Shown here piece by piece: positions 49,891-57,649 of a stretch of DNA of 64,000 bases. The translations under genes and the position numbers were made by a program. Numbering within the stretch: position 1 is the stretch's first letter; each line of letters opens with the position of its first letter. The notes below the pieces were generated by a model. It was not told where the DNA came from, did no database searches, and saw nothing but the letters and a program-made list of their open reading frames with translations. Origin of the DNA: Candidatus Methanomethylicaceae archaeon (GTDB lineage: Archaea; Thermoproteota; Methanomethylicia; Methanomethylicales; Methanomethylicaceae); assembly GCA_015660995.1 (NCBI GenBank), contig JACTUC010000001.1, positions 1 to 64,000 of the forward strand, written 5' to 3'.

Positions 49891-49933
49891 CCAAGGGCAA
49901 AGACCTGGCCCAGAAGACCTTTATCGTTGACTG
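49891..49933 (-). repeat. Dispersed element copy 1
   Basis: ccaagggcaaagacctggcccagaagacctttatcgttgactg. Confidence 0.8.
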
Positions 49934-49954
49934 CAAGTCACAAAGTCCAGATGT

Positions 49955-50680
49955 CTAATTTACGACAAAGTGAAGTAAGACTAACTGCCCCCACTCGTCA
50001 CCGCCAACGACGGTGTAAATTCCAGTTTGAAAATTGGAAAACGTTGCGTTTACCCCCGCATAATCTAATGGATAGTTATCTGTCCAGTATCCGCTCGCCG
50101 TTACCTCGTAGGTCATTGGCAGGCTGGAGCTCCAATTTGGAGCCTCATTCACGCTCGCCACAGCACTCAAGGGCTGGAAGGTAAAGGAGGTTGCAAAGAA
50201 ACCAGCGGGGCAATAATAATAAATGCCGGGTTGGTAAAGATCCAGAGACTCGGCGGTAGAAATGTTTGAGTATAGATAATATCCCTTGAAAATTGCGAGC
50301 CCCACGGGATAGCCGAAGGTGCAGGGACCGAGGTTTAATGATGAAAGCTGCCAATTGCCGGAAGCATTAACGGTATTTGTTGTGTTTAGGGTATTTGTCT
50401 CGCTGATGACAATATCGATACCCTGCCCAGATTGAAGGGATGTTGTGTTCATTGCCACCCTGAGGTTCAAGCCTATTGGCTCGTTGGTCATGGATATGCT
50501 CTGGGATGCGTTTAGTCCAGCCAGTTCATTATATTTTTGATTGAGATTGTAAAAGCTCTGATTCAGGTTGTTGAAGGAAGAGCTTAGTTGCTGGTTGCTC
50601 GCATAAAAAGAATAATCTAGAACGAGGGAGGTACCTAGGGCAACTATTAGAACTACAACTACTACCTCAATCGTCTTCAT
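49955..50680 (-). CDS. Secreted/membrane-anchored hypothetical protein
   Basis: MKTIEVVVVVLIVALGTSLVLDYSFYASN start then low-complexity ectodomain ending VVGGDEWGQLVLLHFVVN. Confidence 0.65.
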   Translation of the reverse strand: MKTIEVVVVVLIVALGTSLVLDYSFYASNQQLSSSFNNLNQSFYNLNQKYNELAGLNASQSISMTNEPIGLNLRVAMNTTSLQSGQGIDIVISETNTLNTTNTVNASGNWQLSSLNLGPCTFGYPVGLAIFKGYYLYSNISTAESLDLYQPGIYYYCPAGFFATSFTFQPLSAVASVNEAPNWSSSLPMTYEVTASGYWTDNYPLDYAGVNATFSNFQTGIYTVVGGDEWGQLVLLHFVVN

Positions 50681-50771
50681 TGGTCTCAGCCAAAACTTAC
50701 TTGAGTTCTGCTTATACTGCTTGCCCTGTTCTAGGATTTCGAACAATAAACAATCAATAGGTTCTTCCTGA

Positions 50772-50816
50772 GAAGGGCAAAAACATGGTTCAGAAGACCT
50801 TTAACAGATAGTTGGC
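50772..50816 (-). repeat. Dispersed element copy 2
   Basis: gaagggcaaaaacatggttcagaagacctttaacagatagttggc. Confidence 0.8.
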
Positions 50817-50851
50817 ACGGGCCACAGAGGAGTCAGGGTAGTTGGTGCTTG

Positions 50852-51058
50852 TTAAGTTGTAGAGTAAAGCGCATCATTGTCTTCTTCGTATCTATATTCT
50901 ATCCTCCTCGCATGATATTGGATAGCGAGGCCCGCAATTAGCATAATTAATGAGCCCCAAATATTGATGAATGCTGAGAAAATACAAAGAATAACAAGGA
51001 TAATGCCAACAGCCATGAGGATATTTTTTCTTCTTAATTTCAACTCGTCAATTGGCAT
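50852..51058 (-). CDS. Small two-TM membrane protein
   Basis: Two adjacent hydrophobic helices, 68 aa. Confidence 0.5.
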   Translation of the reverse strand: MPIDELKLRRKNILMAVGIILVILCIFSAFINIWGSLIMLIAGLAIQYHARRIEYRYEEDNDALYSTT

Positions 51059-51418
51059 TTCTACCAGTATTAATTTGCTCGATTGAGCTTATACATTCTA
51101 CTCCCAAAGGCCACAGGGGGTCCCCACGGGCTACAGGGCATAAGCAGCCGCAACAGGAGGGTTGTTGAGGAAAGCGATGAGCTGTGGACTTTCTGGACAG
51201 GTGAGGTTTCGGGGTCGGGCACCTTGGACATAGTCCACATATCCCAGGGCTCAGGCAAACCATTGCGGTTCTTCGCTGTGAAGGACGACAAAACAGAAGA
51301 ACAAAAAACCATATCATAATTTTTTTAAAGTTCAATAAATCAAGTTTGATGAGGTCTCCAACTCAGTGCAAGTGCTCCCCCTGCATCTAGTATCGTCCTA
51401 TGGTCTGCGCTTTTTCTC

Positions 51419-51985
51419 TTAGATTTTATGAAGAATCAGTTTCTGCACAAACCGGTGCATTTGCGGATCCAAACTTGATAGGGGCATTCCGAGAACTTCA
51501 TCGAAGGAAAACCATTGGACGCGCTTAAACTCGGTTGGATCAAAACGCAACTCCTCGTTTACGCTCCCTTTAAGTAAGTACCACAAGCTCACGTCGGTGT
51601 GCCCGGCCGTCAGTCCCACTGTTCGAGTTACTGTGATGAAGAACGGCAATTCGTTGTTGAGGAACGCCGCGTCAATTCCAAGTTCTTCTCGGGCTTCCCG
51701 TTTTACCGTCTCACGCGGGTCCTCGCTGACGTCCACGTGCCCGCCCGTAGGAAGCCATAACTGCGCTTTGATGTGGTCGACTAAAAGCAGAAATTGTTTT
51801 TCCTTGTCAATGAGAACGAAATAGGAAACCAAGTGTTTTGGAGGATTGTCCGGTTTTTCTATCCTGAATATTTCCACTCCGCTAGAAATCCAACCTTTCA
51901 CATCCGAAATGTGCTCTTTTTCCAGTGCGTCAAGAGGCGTTATAATTTCCACTTCACGCAAGATGAGGGAACGGATTGCGTCCAT
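51419..51985 (-). CDS. NUDIX hydrolase
   Basis: GGHVDVSEDPRETVKREAREELGID, a Nudix box (GX5EX7REUXEEXGU). Confidence 0.93.
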   Translation of the reverse strand: MDAIRSLILREVEIITPLDALEKEHISDVKGWISSGVEIFRIEKPDNPPKHLVSYFVLIDKEKQFLLLVDHIKAQLWLPTGGHVDVSEDPRETVKREAREELGIDAAFLNNELPFFITVTRTVGLTAGHTDVSLWYLLKGSVNEELRFDPTEFKRVQWFSFDEVLGMPLSSLDPQMHRFVQKLILHKI

Positions 51986-52061
51986 GTCTCTATTCAGGGT
52001 TTACAGGTTAAAGAAAGTACCCCACAGCCCTCAGGTAGTTAATCTGAATTGTTTTAAAACC

Positions 52062-52104
52062 GGGTAAACACACGGCTCCAAAGACCTTTATCGGATAGTT
52101 GACT
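52062..52104 (-). repeat. Dispersed element copy 3 (most diverged)
   Basis: gggtaaacacacggctccaaagacctttatcggatagttgact. Confidence 0.7.
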
Positions 52105-52367
52105 AACAATTTATAACACTCTACCTATTGAGTAAATTAATGTAAAATTTGACTCGGTTAACATCAAAAAACTCAATTTTGATGGTGACCCATGGTGACT
52201 CAGAAATCACTATCAAATGGTGATTTGATCAGTCGGAAAACTGATGATCTCACGTGATAAATTCTAAACCTGCCCCCATTTTTAGCCTAAGTCCTAATGC
52301 ATTCTCTTTATAAGTTGTGCAGAGCGTAACAACGCATTATACAATCCGCGCCGAGGTGGTGAATAAG

Positions 52368-52499
52368 ATGCCAAAATGTTCTAAATGTGGGAAAATGATT
52401 CATACTGAGGGAAGAGGCAGAGAGAATGCACTGACTTTTCACGAGAAGCACTGCAAAGGTAAAGAGGAAAAGCCAAAAGGGGAGCCCAAAGGGCAGTAG
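52368..52499 (+). CDS. Small zinc-finger-like protein
   Basis: MPKCSKCGKMIHTEGRGRENALTFHEKHCKGK with upstream GAGGTGGTGA. Confidence 0.6.
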   Translation: MPKCSKCGKMIHTEGRGRENALTFHEKHCKGKEEKPKGEPKGQ

Positions 52500-52628
52500 T
52501 CGGAATCGGAGGAGCAGAAAAGATTAGTACGAACAAGTCCCAGAACGATCAATATGGCGGGACCCACGAGGAATTTCGCGCGGGCGCTATTCCAGTCCAC
52601 TTTTCCATCTCCGCCCTCTTCGCTTCAA

Positions 52629-53378
52629 CTACTTCCATTTTGTTAGTATTTCCTCCCTCTGGAATGTAGCCCTGCTGACAAAGAAGACAACAAAATCTAC
52701 CACTAAGATAACACCTGCCAAAATCAGCAGATTCGAGTCATTGAATGCAAAAAATCCAAATTCAGACGCAAAGTATAGTCCAAAGAAGGGAAGTGCAGAC
52801 AGCATTCCCATTTGTTGTGCCGTTCGCACATCGTTTATTCTGGATGAGATAATGATATTTAGTTCAACACTGAAGAGACATATCAATGGCGCCACAAGCA
52901 AAATCGCCCCAATATGCCAATTAGGATAGTAAAGATAACCCAGTTTGCTGTGCGTCACCAAATCCATGAGGACCATGAATATCGCCGAGCCAGCGTAGAT
53001 CGCCGCCAAAGGTACGACGAGCCCTGAAATAGTTTTGCCCAACAGGATTTCACCGTCGGTCATTGGCGTTGCCAGAAGCGGTTCCAAGCTTTTCTGGATC
53101 TTCTCTCCTACTAAACTGTAGGAGGCTATAGCGGCGGGAATTATGGCTGCTCCTATGAGAAACCATACCGAGAACGCGTCCATGAGCCCTGTAATGCTTA
53201 AGCCGCCTACTAAGTGGCTTTTGGCATTATACAGTGCATATTGCACAATCAATGGGAACGCAATTCCTACAGCAAGAGGAAAAGCAATGGTTATGTAGAT
53301 GATTTGACTCTTCCGTTTGAAGATCTTGAAGTCTTTTGCGGCAACTGCCCAAGCGCTTTGCAAATCCATTTTTTTCAT
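52629..53378 (-). CDS. ABC-2 family permease
   Basis: Multiple TMs; LVGEKIQKSLEPLLATPMTDGEILLGKTISG...FQREEILTKWK. Confidence 0.88.
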   Translation of the reverse strand: MKKMDLQSAWAVAAKDFKIFKRKSQIIYITIAFPLAVGIAFPLIVQYALYNAKSHLVGGLSITGLMDAFSVWFLIGAAIIPAAIASYSLVGEKIQKSLEPLLATPMTDGEILLGKTISGLVVPLAAIYAGSAIFMVLMDLVTHSKLGYLYYPNWHIGAILLVAPLICLFSVELNIIISSRINDVRTAQQMGMLSALPFFGLYFASEFGFFAFNDSNLLILAGVILVVDFVVFFVSRATFQREEILTKWK

Positions 53379-54298
53379 CCCCTCACGAGCTTGAGGTACA
53401 CATCTTCTAGAGTTGAGCCGGTCTCTGTTATGAATTGCACGTATCCGCCTGCAGCTTCAATCGCCTTCAAAATTGCTTGATTCTCTTTCTCAGGGTCATT
53501 GACATCAATAACTAGGCCATTATTAGTTATCTCTGAAACTTGGAAGCCGATTTTCTTGATCGCTTCCACGATTACATCATCAACACGCTGAAGCTGAACC
53601 TTTATCTTCCTGCCGGATAGCGAACGCCTTAACTCTTGCGGGGTGCCTATTGCGATTAGTCGAGTTTTTAGTATCGCAACCCGGTCACAGACCTTTTCAG
53701 CCTCATCCAGAAGATGCGTGTTTAGGAAGATTGTTCTTTTCTGCTTTTTCAACTCGAGGATGAAGTCTCTAACCGTCTTAGCGGCTTCCGGATCTAGGTT
53801 TGCAGTTGGCTCATCCAAGAATAGGACTTGTGGATCATGGATGAGGGCGCGGGCTATGGCGAGTTTTTGCTTCATCCCCTTGGAAAAGGTTCCTGCCGCT
53901 TCGTTTCTTCTTTCCCACAGCCCCAGCATCTTGAGAAGGTATTCTATTTGCTCTTTCCTTTTCTGTTCATCCATCCTGTAAAATCGACCATAAAAATCGA
54001 GATTGTCATAGGCGCTTAGTTCCTCATAGAGCCCGACATTTTCAGTCAGCAGGCCGACCATCCGTCTTATCTTCTGTTGATCAGCTCTGTTTCCGACCTC
54101 GTAATTTCCTATCCTCGCAGTGCCGCTTGTCTTTGATATTAGACAGCAGAGCATTCTCACAGTGGTGGTTTTTCCTGCGCCGTTTGGTCCTAGAAAACCG
54201 AAAACTTCTCCATCATTAACTCGGAGGGTAACGTTGTCTACAACAATCAGGTCGCCGAATTTTTTTGTTAGATTCTCAGTTTCAATCAAACCAATCAC
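53375..54298 (-). CDS. ABC exporter ATPase
   Basis: LGPNGAGKTTTVRMLC, FSKGMKQKLAIARALIHDPQVLFLDEPTANLD. Confidence 0.93.
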   Translation of the reverse strand: MIGLIETENLTKKFGDLIVVDNVTLRVNDGEVFGFLGPNGAGKTTTVRMLCCLISKTSGTARIGNYEVGNRADQQKIRRMVGLLTENVGLYEELSAYDNLDFYGRFYRMDEQKRKEQIEYLLKMLGLWERRNEAAGTFSKGMKQKLAIARALIHDPQVLFLDEPTANLDPEAAKTVRDFILELKKQKRTIFLNTHLLDEAEKVCDRVAILKTRLIAIGTPQELRRSLSGRKIKVQLQRVDDVIVEAIKKIGFQVSEITNNGLVIDVNDPEKENQAILKAIEAAGGYVQFITETGSTLEDVYLKLVRG

Positions 54299-54445
54299 CG
54301 AGTCGGAGAGTAATTACACTACTGCTGAAGAATTATTTAATGCATTCCTAGACAAATGAGTTCATAATTATCTGGTGATTTTCTGACATAATTAAGAATT
54401 ATATTATGGTGTGTGTGGGGGTTAAATATTAGCCCCAACCCAAGT

Positions 54446-54492
54446 CCGAGCAAAAGACATGGCCCAGAAGACCTTTACCGTAGGGTTGACTG
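54446..54492 (-). repeat. Dispersed element copy 4
   Basis: ccgagcaaaagacatggcccagaagacctttaccgtagggttgactg. Confidence 0.8.
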
Positions 54493-54499
54493 CCAGTGT

Positions 54500-54566
54500 T
54501 CCAAGTCTAGACATCTAATTTACGATAAAGTGGAGTAAGACTAACTGCCCCCACTCGTCGCCGCCC
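54500..54566 (-). pseudogene. Remnant: C-terminus of a paralog of 49955..50680
   Basis: Minus-strand GGDEWGQLVLLHFIVN-stop, near-identical to the end of the 49955 gene; no ORF upstream. Confidence 0.75.
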
Positions 54567-55006
54567 CTCTTACTGACGGAGAGATTTTGCTTGGCAAAGC
54601 AATTTCTGCAATATTGCCAACTATAATTGCGATGTATGCTGGAGCGGCAGTCTTTATGGTTGGCATAGATGCAGCAACTTTCGGTAAGCTTGGCTATAAT
54701 TATTTTCCGAATTGGACTTTGGGCGTATTACTAATAGTTGTTGTTCCTACCGCCGTTGCTATGAGTGTACTCTACAGTATTATAGTTTCATCGAGAGTCA
54801 ACGACGTGCGCAGCTCTAGTAGTTATGGGATACTAATTTTTCTTCCATTTTTAGCAATTTATTTTGCTAGCGAAATACACATAATAAGTCCAGACATAAA
54901 TGGGCTTCTCATAATCGCAGGTATTCTTTCCGCAATTGATATAGCTCTTTATTTCGTAAGTACAGCAGCTTTTCAACGAGAGGAAATACTAACAAAGTGG
55001 AAGTAG
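54564..55006 (+). pseudogene. Remnant: C-terminal half of an ABC-2 permease paralogous to 52629..53378
   Basis: PLTDGEILLGKAISAIL...PNWTLGVLLI...FQREEILTKWK aligns to the second half of the 52629 protein; N-terminal half absent. Confidence 0.75.
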
Positions 55007-55074
55007 CAAAATTGGAAGCAACGATAGAGGAGGTGCAAAAATGGACCCGAATCTACACCGGTGGAGTTACTTTG

Positions 55075-55185
55075 TCATTTTTTGCGGTTCCACCTACGGT
55101 TCCCCGGAGGTCCGATAACTATCGCTCCGATCACCATGATCACAACGGTTACAACAATGATGACAATTAGTGTTGTTTCGTCCAT
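55075..55185 (-). CDS. 36-aa single-TM small membrane protein
   Basis: MDETTLIVIIVVTVVIMVIGAIVIGPPGNRRWNRKK; SD-like GGTGAT just upstream; not in ORF track. Confidence 0.5.
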   Translation of the reverse strand: MDETTLIVIIVVTVVIMVIGAIVIGPPGNRRWNRKK

Positions 55186-55298
55186 CCATATCACCTATTT
55201 GCTAAGAAGGAAACTGGTTATTTAATAAAGTTTACCCTGTTCACAAGGGAATTTTTATCATAAACTTTAGGCAAAAGCAGTTTGCGGATTTGATCTGG

Positions 55299-55343
55299 AA
55301 GGGCAAAGACATGGCCCAGAACACCTTTATCGTATAGTTGACT
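55299..55343 (-). repeat. Dispersed element copy 5
   Basis: aagggcaaagacatggcccagaacacctttatcgtatagttgact. Confidence 0.8.
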
Positions 55344-55429
55344 ATCGAGTGATACCCATTGAAATATGAAGCGAACGAAGCATCTTATAAAAAAGCTTTG
55401 GCATCAATAGGATACTGAGGTAGCTGTTT

Positions 55430-55771
55430 ATGGTTAGGGGAAATGACCTAGGGAAATTCAAGAGAGTTGTCGTGGACCAGTTCTTATGCATAGAATGTCA
55501 TGCCTGTGTTGTTGTGTGCCCGTTCGAGGCTTGGGAACTCGACGAGAACAACAAAGCCAGGCTCATTTGGGATAAGTGCCAAGATGATTTTAGTTGCATA
55601 ACTAACTGCCCTGTGAGCTGCATCTGGAGACCAGAGGATGCGCCTCCGGAGACAAAGGCAAAGAGTGGCTGGCTAAGATTCAGCAGGGTTCTCGAAAGCG
55701 GTGAGCTAGAGTTCTTCGAGGTATGGTCTAAGAAGTACGGTTTGGCCGTCAAGGCGGTCAATAAATGCTGA
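55430..55771 (+). CDS. Ferredoxin-like 4Fe-4S protein
   Basis: CIECHACVVVCPFEAWEL...CQDDFSCITNCPVSCIW. Confidence 0.85.
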   Translation: MVRGNDLGKFKRVVVDQFLCIECHACVVVCPFEAWELDENNKARLIWDKCQDDFSCITNCPVSCIWRPEDAPPETKAKSGWLRFSRVLESGELEFFEVWSKKYGLAVKAVNKC

Positions 55772-55777
55772 AACATA

Positions 55778-55894
55778 CTAGGCAGAGGCAATTCTATCCA
55801 AAATCGATGAAAGCTTCTCGGGTTCAGTTATCATTGCATCGTGTCCTGTATCCAAGTCGAAGACGGTTACTCCTTTAGAGCTAAACCTTATTTG
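55778..55894 (-). pseudogene. Remnant: C-terminus of an alpha/beta hydrolase
   Basis: Minus strand stop-bounded QIRFSSKGVTVFDLDTGHDAMITEPEKLSSILDRIASA*, resembling the catalytic-His end of esterase-like alpha/beta hydrolases. Confidence 0.55.
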
Positions 55895-55934
55895 CTACCT
55901 GCCCTATGTTACAATACTGTTTTAGGCTGATGGT

Positions 55935-57575
55935 GTGCTGATGGTAGAAAAAGAGCCAAAAGGCTGTGAATCTAAAGTTTATTCCGACCACAGCATCGTA
56001 AAATCGAATTTCGTTGAAATATACGACACTACCCTGCGCGACGGCGCGCAGTCAAAAGATGTGATCTTCTCCCTCCAAGACAAACTGAGGATAACCGCCA
56101 AGCTAGATGAATTTGGCATAGCTTACGTGGAGGGTGGTTGGCCCGGATCCAACCCTAAAGACAAAGAGTACTTCAGGCGCGTGAGGGAAATTCCCCTCAA
56201 GAACGCGGAGATTGTCGCCTTTGGGAGCACTAGGAGGAGCGGAATAAAGAGCTCGGCTGATCCGAACCTTAACGCTCTGATAGACAGCGGCATGAGGACC
56301 GCTACGATATTCGGAAAGTCGTGGGAACTGCACGTCGAGCAGGTCCTCAAGACCACGCTCGAATCCAACAACGAGATGGTCTACGACTCTGTAAGATATC
56401 TGAAGGATCACGGCATGAGAGTCATCTTCGATGCCGAGCACTTCTACGATGGCTATAAGAACTGCAAAGATTATGCGATGCGCATCATCAAGACCGCAGC
56501 GGAGGCGGGAGCAGTTCGCATAGTCTTGTGCGACACGAACGGAGGCACCCTTCCGCAGGAGTTCGTCGAGATTACGAAGGAGATTGTCTCGAAGGCCAAG
56601 GTGCCGGTTGGCATACACTGCCACAATGACTCCGGCACAGGCGTAGCCAACTCAATAATGGGGGTGCTGGCTGGTGCAGAGCATGTCCAGGGAACCATAA
56701 ACGGGATAGGCGAGAGGTGTGGCAATGCAGACCTCTGCCAGATAATTCCCGCCCTAGAACTGAAGATGGGGATCCCCACATCCAAGTTGCCAAAGGAGCG
56801 GTTAAAAGGTCTCCGCTCGCTATCGCTTTATGTCTACGAGATGCTGCAGATGCGTCCCAATTACTATCAGCCCTACGTTGGCGAGAACGCATTTGCTCAT
56901 AAGGGCGGGGTGCACGTTGACGCGATCATGAAGAACTGCGCGGCCTACGAGCACATCGACCCTTCAAAAGTGGGAAATCTGAGGCTGATCTCAGTGTCCG
57001 AGCTCTCGGGGAGTGCAAACATCCTGGCAAAGGCGAAAGAGTTCGGTCTGAGGATAGAGAAAGGCGACCCCGTTGTGGCAAAGCTGCTCGAGAGGATCAA
57101 GGAAATGGAGTATCTGGGCTACCAACTTGAGGGTGCAGACGGCTCGCTCTACCTGCTAATGGCGAAGGAGTTGGGCAAGCACCGAAAGCTCTTCGAAGTC
57201 TCGCAATGGAGAACCATAAGCGAGTCTAGGGATCACAGCTTCGCAGCGGAGAGCTCCCTGAAGGTGAAGGTGGACGGCAAGGAAAAATACGTCATCTCAG
57301 AGGGCAATGGCCCAGTAAATGCGCAGGATAAGGCGCTCCGAAAGGCGATGGCCGAGTTCTTCCCCCAGATAGATAAAATCCAGCTTGTCAACTATAAAGT
57401 ATCGATAGCGGAAGCCGCCGAGGGCACGGCATCATCCGTTAGGTCGTTCATCGAGTTCTCCGACGGCAAGTCAAACTGGATAACAGTGGGCGTCTCCACA
57501 AATATACTTGAAGCCAGCAAGGTGGCCCTGATAGATGGCTACGACTACTACCTCCAAAGAAAAAACCAATCATAA
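55935..57575 (+). CDS. cimA: Citramalate synthase / 2-isopropylmalate synthase family (CimA-type)
   Basis: VEIYDTTLRDGAQSKDVIFSLQDKLRITAKLDEFGIAYVEGGWPGSNPKD; HCHNDSGTGVANSI; C-terminal LeuA-type regulatory domain. Confidence 0.88.
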   Translation: MLMVEKEPKGCESKVYSDHSIVKSNFVEIYDTTLRDGAQSKDVIFSLQDKLRITAKLDEFGIAYVEGGWPGSNPKDKEYFRRVREIPLKNAEIVAFGSTRRSGIKSSADPNLNALIDSGMRTATIFGKSWELHVEQVLKTTLESNNEMVYDSVRYLKDHGMRVIFDAEHFYDGYKNCKDYAMRIIKTAAEAGAVRIVLCDTNGGTLPQEFVEITKEIVSKAKVPVGIHCHNDSGTGVANSIMGVLAGAEHVQGTINGIGERCGNADLCQIIPALELKMGIPTSKLPKERLKGLRSLSLYVYEMLQMRPNYYQPYVGENAFAHKGGVHVDAIMKNCAAYEHIDPSKVGNLRLISVSELSGSANILAKAKEFGLRIEKGDPVVAKLLERIKEMEYLGYQLEGADGSLYLLMAKELGKHRKLFEVSQWRTISESRDHSFAAESSLKVKVDGKEKYVISEGNGPVNAQDKALRKAMAEFFPQIDKIQLVNYKVSIAEAAEGTASSVRSFIEFSDGKSNWITVGVSTNILEASKVALIDGYDYYLQRKNQS

Positions 57576-57649
57576 AAGGACAGACTGAGAGTACCAAAAA
57601 ACAGAGACGAGTGAGGCGCTCACTTTGTCCTGCCATTAAGCTGCCCTCC

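Noticed and set aside
51048-51335. Overlapping ORFs 51048..51335 (-), 51070..51312 (-) and 51083..51319 (+)
   Set aside because: Mutually overlapping with no clear homology; the plus-strand reading looks slightly more protein-like but not enough to call.
49891-55343. Leader-peptide reading of the dispersed element (ATG in GGGCCATGTCTTTGCCC on the minus strand)
   Set aside because: The ATG is lost in copy 1 (AGG) and changed to GTG in copy 3, and the encoded peptides diverge completely after the element.
49891-55343. RNA hairpin GGGC...GCCC as proof of a structured ncRNA
   Set aside because: The 4-bp stem is broken in at least one copy on either strand reading; too short to be significant without covariation analysis.
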